From: Pseudoalteromonas shioyasakiensis
Lineage (GTDB): Bacteria; Pseudomonadota; Gammaproteobacteria; Enterobacterales; Alteromonadaceae
DNA: 64,000 nucleotides
Direction of reading: 5' to 3'
Assembly: GCF_019134595.1 (NCBI RefSeq)
Contig: NZ_CP077770.1
Location: 3,530,501 to 3,594,500 of the forward strand
Shown: positions 17,184 to 25,403 of the stretch, in pieces
Position numbering within the stretch: the stretch's first letter is position 1
Layout: the number at the start of each line of letters is the position of its first letter
Program-made: the position numbers and the translations under genes
Notes under the pieces: model-generated
The model's input: only the letters and a program-made list of their open reading frames with translations
Database searches by the model: none
Told to the model about the DNA's origin: nothing

Positions 17184-17633
17184 ATGAGTGTCTCGCTGAT
17201 AGGCCGTAGCGGCGCACTTGCCTTCATCAAAGCCAAGCGCCTTCGTATCCCATTGTTCATGGAACGTGTTTCTGCTGGTTTTCCCTCACCAGCGCAGGAT
17301 TATGTTGAGCAAACGCTCGACCTCAACGAGCTGTGCATCAAGCGACCGGCTGCAACGTTCTTTGTACGTGTTGAAGGTGATTCAATGATTGATGCCGGGA
17401 TTCACCCAGATGATATTTTGGTGGTTGATCGCTCTGTCCAAGCAGAACACGGTGACATTGTCATCGCGGGTATCCATGGTGAACTCACGGTAAAGGAGCT
17501 TCAACTGAGGCCGAGCGTCAAGCTGCTCCCAAGAAACCGAGCATATGAACCTATCCATATTCCTGAAGGGACTGAGTTAGAGATATTTGGTGTGGTCACC
17601 AATGTAGTGCGAAACATGCGCCGCAAGTCGTGA
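17184..17633 (+). CDS. umuD: UmuD-like (RumA) SOS mutagenesis protease subunit
   Basis: This 149-residue protein has the RecA-stimulated self-cleavage elements: cleavage site Ala31-Gly32 (VSAGFPSP), nucleophile Ser67 (GDSMIDAG) and general base Lys104 (VKEL). Cleaved UmuD' joins UmuC to form DNA polymerase V. It matches rumA of R391-type elements and is followed 7 bp later by umuC. A LexA box lies just upstream. The ATG follows a GAGG-like ribosome site. Confidence 0.92.
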   Translation: MSVSLIGRSGALAFIKAKRLRIPLFMERVSAGFPSPAQDYVEQTLDLNELCIKRPAATFFVRVEGDSMIDAGIHPDDILVVDRSVQAEHGDIVIAGIHGELTVKELQLRPSVKLLPRNRAYEPIHIPEGTELEIFGVVTNVVRNMRRKS

Positions 17634-17640
17634 CTATCCC

Positions 17641-18909
17641 ATGCCTGTATTTGCCTTGGTGGACTGCAACAATTTTTACGCCAGTTGTGAGAAGCTGTTT
17701 CGTCCTGATTTAAAAGATACGCCAGTTGTGGTGCTGTCCAACAATGACGGCTGTGTGGTTGCACGCTCGCGTGAAGCCAAGTCACTCGGTATTAAAATGG
17801 GCGTACCCGCCTTTCAGATCAAAGCTGAAATACAGCGTCATGGCATTTTGGCTTTTTCGTCCAACTATGCGCTGTATGCAGATTTAAGCAGTCGAGTGAT
17901 GCGCACTTTGGAAGAGATGGCGCCACGAGTAGAGGTTTACTCCATTGACGAAGCGTTTTTGGACTTAACCGGTATTGAGTCTGCCATATCCCTTGTCGAG
18001 TTCGGACAACAAGTGCGAGAGCGGATAGGTAACTGGATTGGGATCACCGTCTGTGTAGGCATTGCACCGACTAAAACACTCGCCAAACTGGCAAACCATG
18101 CCGCCAAAAAGTATCCAGCCACTCAGGGCGTTGTAGACCTGACCAATCCTGATCGGCAACGTCGATTACTCGCATTAGTTCCGGTTGATGACGTTTGGGG
18201 AGTTGGTAGACGGCTTTCTAAGCGTTTAAATGCGTTGGGTATCACCACAGCCTTAGACCTAGCCAATGCCTCTCCTAGAGCCATCAGAGACCAGTTTTCG
18301 GTGGTTTTAGAGAGAACCGTCAGAGAGCTCAATGGCGAGTCGTGCATTGAGCTTGAAGAGATCCCGCCAACTAAGAAACAAATCGTCTGTAGCCGTTCAT
18401 TTGGCGTAAAAGTAACGCACTTTGAATTGTTACGTGAAGCTGTATGCGAATACGCTACCCGCGCCACTGAGAAGCTTCGCAAAGAACAGCAGCAAGCCAA
18501 AGTGCTGACCGTGTTCATACGTACCAGCCCCTTTAAGGACAACGAACCGCAATACAGCAACTCTGCATCGGGCGAGTTGCTGATCCCCAGTTACGATACA
18601 CGAGATTTTATCGAACTGGCCAATCACTTACTCAAGCGGATATGGAAGGATGGTTTTCGTTATGCCAAAGCGGGCGTCATGCTGTCTGACTTTTACGATC
18701 CAGGCATGTTTCAACCAGGACTATTCGATGACGTATCGACCCGCTCTAATAGCCAACAGTTAATGTCTGTATTGGACACCATTAACCAAAGTGGTGCCGG
18801 AAAGGTTTTCTTTGCTGGACAAGGTACGAAGAAAGATTGGTCGATGAAGCGAGAGCATTTGTCTCCCGCCTACACAACACGCTGGGACCAGTTGCCGCGA
18901 GTGAAGTAG
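17641..18909 (+). CDS. umuC: UmuC-like (RumB) Y-family DNA polymerase V subunit
   Basis: This 422-residue protein has Y-family motifs: VDCNNFYASCE with Asp8, and YSIDEAFLDL with the catalytic Asp-Glu. The full length matches UmuC, so the gene is intact. In SXT the equivalent rumB is split by an antibiotic-resistance transposon; here there is no insertion. It sits in an operon with umuD and converges on mobI, whose stop is 10 bp away. Confidence 0.92.
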   Translation: MPVFALVDCNNFYASCEKLFRPDLKDTPVVVLSNNDGCVVARSREAKSLGIKMGVPAFQIKAEIQRHGILAFSSNYALYADLSSRVMRTLEEMAPRVEVYSIDEAFLDLTGIESAISLVEFGQQVRERIGNWIGITVCVGIAPTKTLAKLANHAAKKYPATQGVVDLTNPDRQRRLLALVPVDDVWGVGRRLSKRLNALGITTALDLANASPRAIRDQFSVVLERTVRELNGESCIELEEIPPTKKQIVCSRSFGVKVTHFELLREAVCEYATRATEKLRKEQQQAKVLTVFIRTSPFKDNEPQYSNSASGELLIPSYDTRDFIELANHLLKRIWKDGFRYAKAGVMLSDFYDPGMFQPGLFDDVSTRSNSQQLMSVLDTINQSGAGKVFFAGQGTKKDWSMKREHLSPAYTTRWDQLPRVK

Positions 18910-18919
18910 CGCAGTTAAC

Positions 18920-19363
18920 TCAATAGACATTCACTCTGCGACGCAGCATGTTGAGCTTATCAACCTGGCGTCGAATATCACTGAAGAATTCTTCTTTCTC
19001 CATGGCCAGCGCTAGCTCCCATTCTTTGGCCAAACCTTGGCAGTCCAAAAATGCGTATCTCAGCTTCGTCTTTGAAATACGCAGCCCTTTACTAAAGACT
19101 ACACGCTTGCCTCGTTGACCGTGAAAGCTGTTGATATACCACTCTATGCCAAAGCCATACTTAAAGTCTCTGATACGGACACCAAGCAGCCCCCAGTCTT
19201 TAAAGGGCGCATTCTCGCGAACCTTGTAATGGGTAACCCAAAAGTCATCAACTTCAGCTCGTGCCAGTGCTTTTAGCCTGTCCGTTTCTTGCTGAAGTAA
19301 ATCTGATACCTCTGCTTTCCATTGTTCATTGACGATTTCTACCAAACCAATTTCCCCATCCAA
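18920..19363 (-). CDS. mobI: MobI, oriT-associated mobilisation protein
   Basis: This 147-residue protein has an N-terminal coiled-coil-like stretch (about 8-40), a beta-rich middle (FKDWGLLGVRIRDF, IEWYINSFHG) and a basic C-terminus. Length and location, between rumB and the srpM partition gene and oriented away from the oriT region, match MobI of SXT and IncC elements, which is needed for oriT processing. Sequence recognition alone is moderate; the context makes the call. The start ATG is at 19361-19363. Confidence 0.78.
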   Translation of the reverse strand: MDGEIGLVEIVNEQWKAEVSDLLQQETDRLKALARAEVDDFWVTHYKVRENAPFKDWGLLGVRIRDFKYGFGIEWYINSFHGQRGKRVVFSKGLRISKTKLRYAFLDCQGLAKEWELALAMEKEEFFSDIRRQVDKLNMLRRRVNVY

Positions 19364-19827
19364 TTAACCCCAAAAGCCAAAACCACTATCCGTTTGGCTT
19401 TTGGATCGAAACGCCAAACGTAAAACTGCCGTAACAATCACTGTTTGGCGTCTCGATATAAATCAACTCGCGCAATCCCATACCTGACAAGGGATACAGG
19501 CCGATTTTACTTAAAAACGCCTAAAAAGACGTATTGCCATGAAAATACAAACCGTTTGGCAAGTTCAGGCCAGAATGCAAACGACGTTTGGCGTCTCGAT
19601 TTTTTTGGCTCAGTCATCCGCCGCCAAACAGAGCCTATTCTCATACTTTTGCGAAAATGCAATAGGCAGATAGATGAAAGGATTTGTCACCTTTCTGCCC
19701 ACCGCCAGTACACCGAATCCTGATAATGACATTTGAGTGAACCGCCAGAGCACTTGGACATGCCCAAGCGTGAACAGCGCGGTTAGTTGAAAACCGTTAG
19801 AGCACTTTGAGTGCACAGGAGATAAGT
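19364..19827. other. Noncoding oriT / srpC-like centromere region with GTTTGGC iterons
   Basis: These 464 bp hold no credible gene. The core CGTTTGGC or its complement occurs at 19391-19398, 19413-19420 (inverted), 19443-19449, 19553-19560, 19585-19592 and 19623-19629 (inverted). Two copies extend to an identical 15-mer, GTTTGGCGTCTCGAT (19443-19457, 19586-19600). Short inverted repeats CTTGG-ACATGC-CCAAG and GCACT-TTG-AGTGC lie just before srpM. In SXT the oriT is upstream of mobI and the partition site srpC upstream of srpM, so both should be here. The nick site cannot be placed by eye. Confidence 0.7.
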
Positions 19828-20802
19828 ATGTTTGTACTAGGCGTAGATATCGGTTACTCAAACCTGAAGCTGGCAATTGGCCAATCAGGCAGTGAACCGA
19901 AAACCATTATTCTGCCTGCGGGTGCCGGTCCTGCGGATCGTATGCCGGAGCGTATCGGTGGAGGCGATGATGAAACTTGTTTGTATGTGTCTGTCGATAA
20001 TGAGCGTTGGGCCGCTGGAGTGCCTGCTGGACGCCTTCAAGGCTGGGAGCGAGAGCTTCACCCGGAGTATCCCACCACAAAGACCTATAAGGCGCTTTTT
20101 CATGCCGCCTTGTTAATGGCTGAAACTGACTCCATCGATTTGGTTGTCACTGGATTACCGGTTTCCCAGTTTCATGAACCACAACGTAAGTCTGACCTTG
20201 TGCAGCGTTTAAAAGGTGTCCATCAAGTGACACCTAAGCGCAGCATCACTGTTCATGACGTCAAAGTGCTGCCGCAGCCTGCCGGTGCCTACATGGATCT
20301 GGTTCAAACAGGTGGTGATTTGGGCTTGATTGAAGAAGGTCGCGTCGTCGTCATCGATCCCGGCTTCTTTTCTGTTGACTGGGTTGCCCTTGAGGCCGGA
20401 GAAATTCGCTACAGCTCATCAGGAACCAGTCTTCAGGCGATGTCCGTGCTACTGGAAACCATTGATAAGCTGATTTCGGAAGATCACGGTGCCAAAGTCG
20501 GAATGGATCGACTTGAAAAAGCCATGAGAACCGGCGACTTGCAGGTGCTGCTATTTGGAGAAAAAGTCGATATTTCACCTTATCTGAATGCTGCCATGAA
20601 AAAGGTAGCGCCTGTCGCTCTTACAGCCATGCGCCAATCCATGCGTGACGAAAGCATTAATGCGGACTTGGTATTGATCGCCGGAGGTGGAGCCTTGGCT
20701 TATAAGGAAGCGGCCAAGGAGATTTTTTCACGAAGCAAGATTATCGTGCCGGAACAGCCGGTTTTGGCGAATGTCCGAGGCTTCTGGTTTTATGGGGCGT
20801 GA
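19828..20802 (+). CDS. srpM: SrpM, ParM-like actin-family partition ATPase
   Basis: This 324-residue protein has actin-fold nucleotide motifs: phosphate-1 DIGYSNLK, phosphate-2 VVIDPGFFSVD and adenosine LIAGGGALAY. ATG 19828 follows AGGAG by eight bases; the longer TTG start is not credible. SXT/R391 ICEs carry such a ParM homologue, srpM, which forms filaments that segregate the excised, replicating element. It overlaps the srpR reading frame at its stop. Confidence 0.85.
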   Translation: MFVLGVDIGYSNLKLAIGQSGSEPKTIILPAGAGPADRMPERIGGGDDETCLYVSVDNERWAAGVPAGRLQGWERELHPEYPTTKTYKALFHAALLMAETDSIDLVVTGLPVSQFHEPQRKSDLVQRLKGVHQVTPKRSITVHDVKVLPQPAGAYMDLVQTGGDLGLIEEGRVVVIDPGFFSVDWVALEAGEIRYSSSGTSLQAMSVLLETIDKLISEDHGAKVGMDRLEKAMRTGDLQVLLFGEKVDISPYLNAAMKKVAPVALTAMRQSMRDESINADLVLIAGGGALAYKEAAKEIFSRSKIIVPEQPVLANVRGFWFYGA

Positions 20803-20804
20803 TC

Positions 20805-21071
20805 ATGAGAGTCGTCGTCAACATTCCCCCAGGGAGCCACCCTGAACTGCTCAAAGAATTAGAAAAGACGCCGCCACGGGAACGCGCTGAGCGCCTGCGG
20901 ATGCTGGCCACCTTTGGCTTAATTCACATGAGCCAACCCAATCTATCCACGTCATCTGCACCGGTGGATGGCCATGCTCCAGAAGTTGAAATTACTTCTG
21001 TGAGTACAGCGCCAGAACCCAAAGCAGAATCACGTAAACAATCATTAAAATCAAAACTTCGGTTTGACTAA
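20805..21071 (+). CDS. srpR: SrpR, partner protein of SrpM
   Basis: This is a small basic protein of 88 residues from ATG 20805 (a GTG at 20799 overlaps the srpM stop). It has an amphipathic N-terminus (VNIPPGSHPELLKELEKTP), an Ala/Glu-rich linker and a basic C-terminus (RKQSLKSKLRF). Its place right after srpM matches srpR, the centromere-binding partner in SXT/R391 partition. Sequence alone would not identify it. The integrase starts 14 bp later, so the three genes may be one operon. Confidence 0.65.
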   Translation: MRVVVNIPPGSHPELLKELEKTPPRERAERLRMLATFGLIHMSQPNLSTSSAPVDGHAPEVEITSVSTAPEPKAESRKQSLKSKLRFD

Positions 21072-21085
21072 TTAGGGGGGTATTT

Positions 21086-22312
21086 ATGAAGTTGTCAGAT
21101 GCAAAATGCAGAAATATCAAACCTACCGAAAAAATACAAAAATTAACCGATGGCGCAGGTCTGTATTTAGAAGTTAAACCATCAGGAGCAAAAAAATGGC
21201 GTTACCGGTATCGCATTGCTGGGAAAGAAACAGTTTTTACAATTGGTGATTATCCTACAATTAGCCTTAGTGAAGCCAGAATTAAGCGCCAAGAGGCGAC
21301 TGAACTAGTAAAAGAAGGTAAACATCCAACGACAATCAGACAGTCTCGAAAGGTTAAAAACGAATGGGAAAGCGTTAATACCTTTCAAGCGTTGGCTCAT
21401 GAGTGGATAGAAAAGAATAAGTCCAAGTGGTCCGAAAACTACAAGCGCCAGATTGAAATCAATTTACGGCGTTATGTGTTTCCGTCAATTGGCAAGCTGC
21501 CAATCAAGTCTGTTGAATCAGCCCATATTTTGGTAATTGTCCAAAAAATAGAGAAACAAGGTGTTGATAAAAGAAAAGGTAAGAAAGGATCACCTTCAAT
21601 TGCATTGCTTGTAAAGCAATGGTGCGGAGCAATTTTCCGGTATGCAGTAGTAACATTAAGGGCTGAATACGATCCGGCAGCCCCCATTCAAGGAGCTATT
21701 ACAAGACCGAGAGTCAGGCATCATCCTCATTTAGAAGGCCCAGAACTAAGCGGTTTTATGAGAGCGTTAAACGCCTATGAAGAACGAGGAATGCGACAAA
21801 CCATAATTGCATTGAGGTTACTACTGCTTACCTTTGTTCGAAACGGCGAGCTACGTCTTGCAATTTGGGATGAGTTTGATCTAGAAAATGCGATATGGCG
21901 AATTCCTGGCGAACGTATGAAAATGCGGGAGCCTCATGTCGTACCATTATCCAAACAAGCCATGCAACTTTTAAGAGAGCTTAAAACTTTTACAGGGCCA
22001 TTTGGTTTTATTTTTCCAAATCGCTCTACTGCAAATACGGCGATGAGCAACACCACGATAAATAGAGCCATAGAGTACATGGGCTATAAAGCCCGTATTA
22101 CTTCGCATGGATTCAGGGGTACGGCATCAACAGTGCTTCATGAGCACGAATGGCCACACGAAATTATTGAGAGGCAACTCGCGCATGCCGAACGAAATTC
22201 TGTAGTAAAAGCTTATAACCATGCTCAGCATCTATCTAAGCGCAGAGAGATGATGCAATGGTGGGCGGATTATTTGGATGAAATCGAATCTAAGGCACTG
22301 GAGGTCGATTGA
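21086..22312 (+). CDS. int: Tyrosine recombinase / P4-type integrase of the ICE
   Basis: This 408-residue protein has a DUF4102 N-terminal arm-binding domain and the tyrosine recombinase catalytic set: Arg252 (FVRNGELRL), His341 and Arg344 (HGFR), His367 (LAHAER) and nucleophile Tyr377 (VKAYNHA). A strong ribosome site AGGGGGG precedes ATG. It should excise and integrate the ICE. It lies at the chromosome side of the element, downstream of srpMR, as in SXT, but I cannot confirm that it is the prfC-specific SXT integrase; no prfC is next to it. Confidence 0.92.
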   Translation: MKLSDAKCRNIKPTEKIQKLTDGAGLYLEVKPSGAKKWRYRYRIAGKETVFTIGDYPTISLSEARIKRQEATELVKEGKHPTTIRQSRKVKNEWESVNTFQALAHEWIEKNKSKWSENYKRQIEINLRRYVFPSIGKLPIKSVESAHILVIVQKIEKQGVDKRKGKKGSPSIALLVKQWCGAIFRYAVVTLRAEYDPAAPIQGAITRPRVRHHPHLEGPELSGFMRALNAYEERGMRQTIIALRLLLLTFVRNGELRLAIWDEFDLENAIWRIPGERMKMREPHVVPLSKQAMQLLRELKTFTGPFGFIFPNRSTANTAMSNTTINRAIEYMGYKARITSHGFRGTASTVLHEHEWPHEIIERQLAHAERNSVVKAYNHAQHLSKRREMMQWWADYLDEIESKALEVD

Positions 22313-22400
22313 TTAAGTGATGAATTTTTGCATCTTGCTGACCTGCACTGGTTCTCCTCACACTTCATAATACTCCTGAATTAAACATTAGGAGTTAGTC

Positions 22401-22604
22401 ATGGATAATCGAATTTTACGTTTACCCCAAGTTATTGAGTTAACTGGTTTCAGTCGAAGCTCAATTTATGCACTCATGAAGACTGGAGAATTTCCGCTCA
22501 ACATCAAGCTTGGACAAAGGGCTGTGGGGTGGAAGGAGCAGGATATCACCAACTGGATAAATACCAGAGCATCATATACTCAACACTATGCACTCAGTAA
22601 CTAA
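22401..22604 (+). CDS. alpA: AlpA-family excisionase / transcriptional regulator
   Basis: This 67-residue protein has an AlpA-like helix-turn-helix (LPQVIELTGFSRSSIYALMKTGEFP, residues 8-32, then GWKEQDITNWI). AlpA proteins act as recombination directionality factors or activators of a neighbouring integrase. It lies 88 bp after int on the same strand, with TAGGAG upstream, and is the last ICE gene before the junction. In SXT, xis lies before int, so this is a different arrangement. Confidence 0.82.
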   Translation: MDNRILRLPQVIELTGFSRSSIYALMKTGEFPLNIKLGQRAVGWKEQDITNWINTRASYTQHYALSN

Positions 22605-22892
22605 AGATAGTACGGGTATGGCCAGAATCATACCCGCATTCATACCCGCATTCATACCCGCATTCATACCCGCAATTTATCAAGATGGTGCTAGAACGCA
22701 ATAAACGCTACAGGAAAAAAACGTTTTGTAATCAACTAAATGACTTGTAACTACTGGACGTTTATACACCACGCTAGATACTCATGCAGATTATCGATCA
22801 TTAACAGCATTGCGTGTAACCCAAAATTACTCAGTCAAAATAATGAAGGCGCATTTTACCCCAAGCGTTCATAAATGTCGGCAAAAAATGGC
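22605..22892. other. ICE-chromosome junction region
   Basis: This 288-bp noncoding stretch separates alpA from the chromosomal thioesterase gene. It begins with an inverted element and a 12-bp tandem repeat array (given separately) and then becomes ordinary AT-rich sequence without a tRNA, prfC fragment or other obvious target gene. The att core must lie here or near it, but without the other ICE end no duplicated core can be identified. Confidence 0.55.
22613..22676. repeat. Four tandem copies of CATACCCGCATT with an inverted copy
   Basis: CATACCCGCATT occurs at 22629-22640, 22641-22652 and 22653-22664, and as CATACCCGCAAT at 22665-22676. Eight bases before the first copy lies the inverted CGGGTATG (22613-22620). 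Such direct repeats between an integrase gene and the element end are typical of arm-type integrase or excisionase binding sites. The exact tandem arrangement without spacers rules out a CRISPR array. Confidence 0.8.
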
Positions 22893-23291
22893 TTATTCCT
22901 CAGCGATTAAATGCGCTGTAAGGTCAGCCCTTTCTTGCCCATCAAGTTTTTGCGAGCATTTATTGGCGAAGTCATAACGTACTAGTACGGTTTTACCAAC
23001 GGCACAGCAGTTATCTTGCTGCCAAGCTTCTTGGCGCAGTACAAATGAACTAGAGCCAATGTGCTCAACACTGGTTTTTACTGTGACATCGTGACCATAA
23101 AACAGCTCGCCTACAAAGCTTACTTCAACCTTAGCAATGATCAGTTTCCACTCATAAGGGTTTAAATCGGGCGTAAAAAACCTGAAAATAGGCGCTCGGG
23201 CGGCTTCAAACCATACAGGGAGTACGGTATTGTTGATGTGCCCTAGCACATCTGTTTCGCTAAAGCGTGGTGTGATAGTTTCAGTAAACAT
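22893..23291 (-). CDS. YbgC-like acyl-CoA thioesterase (hotdog fold)
   Basis: The hotdog signature SETDVLGHINN and the following WFEAAR helix identify a 4-hydroxybenzoyl-CoA thioesterase relative. ATG 23291 (MFTETITPRF, 132 residues) has AGGG upstream and is the family length; a longer frame to 23414 adds 41 residues antisense to the next gene. It probably hydrolyses small acyl-CoAs. It is the first chromosomal gene beside the ICE and diverges from the oxygenase gene 36 bp away. The 3' end lies next to the junction but is not disrupted. Confidence 0.82.
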   Translation of the reverse strand: MFTETITPRFSETDVLGHINNTVLPVWFEAARAPIFRFFTPDLNPYEWKLIIAKVEVSFVGELFYGHDVTVKTSVEHIGSSSFVLRQEAWQQDNCCAVGKTVLVRYDFANKCSQKLDGQERADLTAHLIAEE

Positions 23292-23327
23292 AGTAACCCT
23301 ATAAAAAATATAAACTAAAGGTAGCTC

Positions 23328-24032
23328 ATGACGGACTTTATTCGCGTATACGAAAACGCCCTCAGCAAAGAATTTTGCGACAACTTTATCACGGTATTTG
23401 AACAAAGCCCGCATTTAAAACAAGGCATTACCTCAGGCGGAGTAGATTTAGCGAAAAAAGACAGCCGCGATTTATACCTTAATAACCACCCAGAATACGC
23501 TGAGCAACTAAAGCATATTCAACAAACGACTGCGGGTTACGTCTTCAAATACCTTGAAGAGCATATTTTTATGATGATTGGTGCCTTTGGTTTAAAGGTT
23601 TACCACCCGCAAACAGGCAAACCTGTTGACTTAACACAGGATAACTTTGAAGAAGTCGGCAAACCACAATTGCCATTACTCGTGCAGCAAATTTTCCGCA
23701 TGGGTCCAATTCAAGCACAGAAATACGATATCAATAAAGGTGGCTACCCTTATTGGCATAGCGAGGTATATCCGCAAGCGGGCCACAACGAAGCCCTACA
23801 TCGCGTGCTGTTATTTATGTTCTATTTAAATGATGTAGAAGAAGGTGGTGAAACTGAGTTTTACTATCAACAACGAAAAATATCACCAAAACAAGGCTCT
23901 ATGGTCGTAGCACCGGGCTATTTTACCCACACGCACCGTGGTAATAAGCCAATTTCAAATGATAAGTATATTTTAACCTCGTGGGTCTTATTCAACCGCG
24001 CGGAACAAATTTATGGCCAACCACAATCCTAG
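23328..24032 (+). CDS. 2-oxoglutarate/Fe(II) oxygenase, prolyl 4-hydroxylase type
   Basis: This 234-residue protein has the double-stranded beta-helix of P4H-like dioxygenases. The first metal motif is WHSE (His144, Glu146) rather than the usual HxD, and the distal histidine is in FTHTHRG (His201 or His203). The surrounding LNDVEEGGETEF and MVVAPG strands are typical. The enzyme should hydroxylate a protein or small substrate with O2 and 2-oxoglutarate. The target is unknown. It ends in a hairpin terminator shared with envZ. Confidence 0.8.
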   Translation: MTDFIRVYENALSKEFCDNFITVFEQSPHLKQGITSGGVDLAKKDSRDLYLNNHPEYAEQLKHIQQTTAGYVFKYLEEHIFMMIGAFGLKVYHPQTGKPVDLTQDNFEEVGKPQLPLLVQQIFRMGPIQAQKYDINKGGYPYWHSEVYPQAGHNEALHRVLLFMFYLNDVEEGGETEFYYQQRKISPKQGSMVVAPGYFTHTHRGNKPISNDKYILTSWVLFNRAEQIYGQPQS

Positions 24033-24039
24033 CGGTAAT

Positions 24040-24061
24040 AAGCAGCCCACTCGGGCTGCTT
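24040..24061. terminator. Bidirectional hairpin terminator
   Basis: AAGCAGCCC and GGGCTGCTT form a perfect 9-bp stem with loop ACTC between two converging genes, the oxygenase and envZ. The flanking T-runs are weak on both strands, so it may be only moderately efficient. Confidence 0.65.
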
Positions 24062-24102
24062 GAAACTTATAACTTATAGTTAAGGCTTAAAGCTGAATAC
24101 TT

Positions 24103-25398
24103 TTAAAACGGCAAATAGATTTGCGCACTGAGACCACCTTCTGGGCGATTAAGTAGTTGTACTCGGCCGCCGTGCATATCAACAATGCGCTTAATTATCG
24201 CAAGACCTAAACCACTGCCTTCACTACCTCGTGCCGCATCACCTTGTTTGAACGGTTCAAATACAGTTTCAAGTTCGCTTTCAGGAATACCCGGACCGTG
24301 ATCGTTAACCACTACCATGGCAAACTTTTTATTACTGCTCACGCGGGTTTCAACCTCTATATCACCATCTGAATAGCGAATTGCGTTTTCAATCATATTA
24401 GTAACAACACGCTTTATTGCAATCATACTCACTGGCACTTCGCTTAAGCTCGGATTCTCTTTAAAGGTAATAGTGCGGTGATGTTTTTGTTCAGCTTCGA
24501 CAACTTCTGAAACAATCGCGTTTAAGTCTTCTAGCTCAAGTTCTTCACGTTTGTGGTGACGTAAATATTCAATGAATTGGTCGATAATGGCATTCATGTC
24601 TTCAATATCATGAATGATCCCTTCACGCAGATAATCTTCATCGTCCGACATCATTTCGGTGGCAAGGCGAATACGCGTAAGCGGCGTACGCAAGTCATGG
24701 GAAACACCCGCCATTAATAATCGCCGGTCATTCTCAAGGGCAGCAATGCCACGCGACATTTGGTTAAACGCACGGGTTACTTCAATGACTTCAGTAGAGC
24801 CTTGCTCTTCTAATTTGGTAGAAAAGTCACCTACCCCTACTTTAACAGCGGCTTGTTGCAGTGCTTTTAAAGGTCTATTTAGATGGCGGGCAAACAACCA
24901 ACCACCGAGCACACTTAAAAAGCCAATACTCGATAAATAAAAGGTTAAGAATTTTAGGTTGTTTTCTTGTAGGCCTGTGAGCGGCACACGTACCCAATAA
25001 CCCGGTGCTTGCGGTGCTTCAACCCAATAAACAAGTGGATCGGTTTGGCTAATTCGTACCCGAGCAGAGCCATTGAGCTCTTTCGACATACTGCGCGATA
25101 GCATGGAGTACTCGCGAGTTTCAGCCAACCCCTCACTCATAGCTTGGCGCTGGGTCATCACTTCGATACCGGTGATCTCAAAAAACTTGTCAGAGGCTTC
25201 TTTGCTTACCTCAACCCCTTCTTCCCATTCAATAAACACGGTTTTCACCTGTTTCGAAAGGATCAGGTTTACTTGTTCTATAGTTGGTTTTACAACATAA
25301 AAACTAACCGTGATATAAGAGACAATTTGATTGATTAACAGCAGGGCCGCAACCAAAAACACCGTTTGTCCAAACGCACTACGTGGAAACATGCCCAT
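24103..25398 (-). CDS. envZ: EnvZ, osmosensor histidine kinase
   Basis: This 431-residue kinase has two transmembrane helices (about 12-34 and 150-170), a periplasmic sensor, a HAMP domain, the H-box [10 protein letters not shown] with phospho-acceptor His234, and N, G1 and G2 boxes ([23 protein letters not shown]). It phosphorylates OmpR. It starts 5 bp after the ompR stop, the standard operon. The first Met or Met3 may be the start. Confidence 0.92.
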   Translation of the reverse strand: MGMFPRSAFGQTVFLVAALLLINQIVSYITVSFYVVKPTIEQVNLILSKQVKTVFIEWEEGVEVSKEASDKFFEITGIEVMTQRQAMSEGLAETREYSMLSRSMSKELNGSARVRISQTDPLVYWVEAPQAPGYWVRVPLTGLQENNLKFLTFYLSSIGFLSVLGGWLFARHLNRPLKALQQAAVKVGVGDFSTKLEEQGSTEVIEVTRAFNQMSRGIAALENDRRLLMAGVSHDLRTPLTRIRLATEMMSDDEDYLREGIIHDIEDMNAIIDQFIEYLRHHKREELELEDLNAIVSEVVEAEQKHHRTITFKENPSLSEVPVSMIAIKRVVTNMIENAIRYSDGDIEVETRVSSNKKFAMVVVNDHGPGIPESELETVFEPFKQGDAARGSEGSGLGLAIIKRIVDMHGGRVQLLNRPEGGLSAQIYLPF

Positions 25399-25403
25399 TA
25401 CTG

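Noticed and set aside
19445-19723. 92-codon plus-strand frame in the mobI-srpM gap
   Set aside because: It runs through the iterons, so its sequence follows the repeats; no ribosome site or family match.
22629-22676. Tandem CATACCCGCATT repeats considered as a CRISPR array
   Set aside because: The units are 12 bp and directly abut with no spacers; there are no cas genes nearby.
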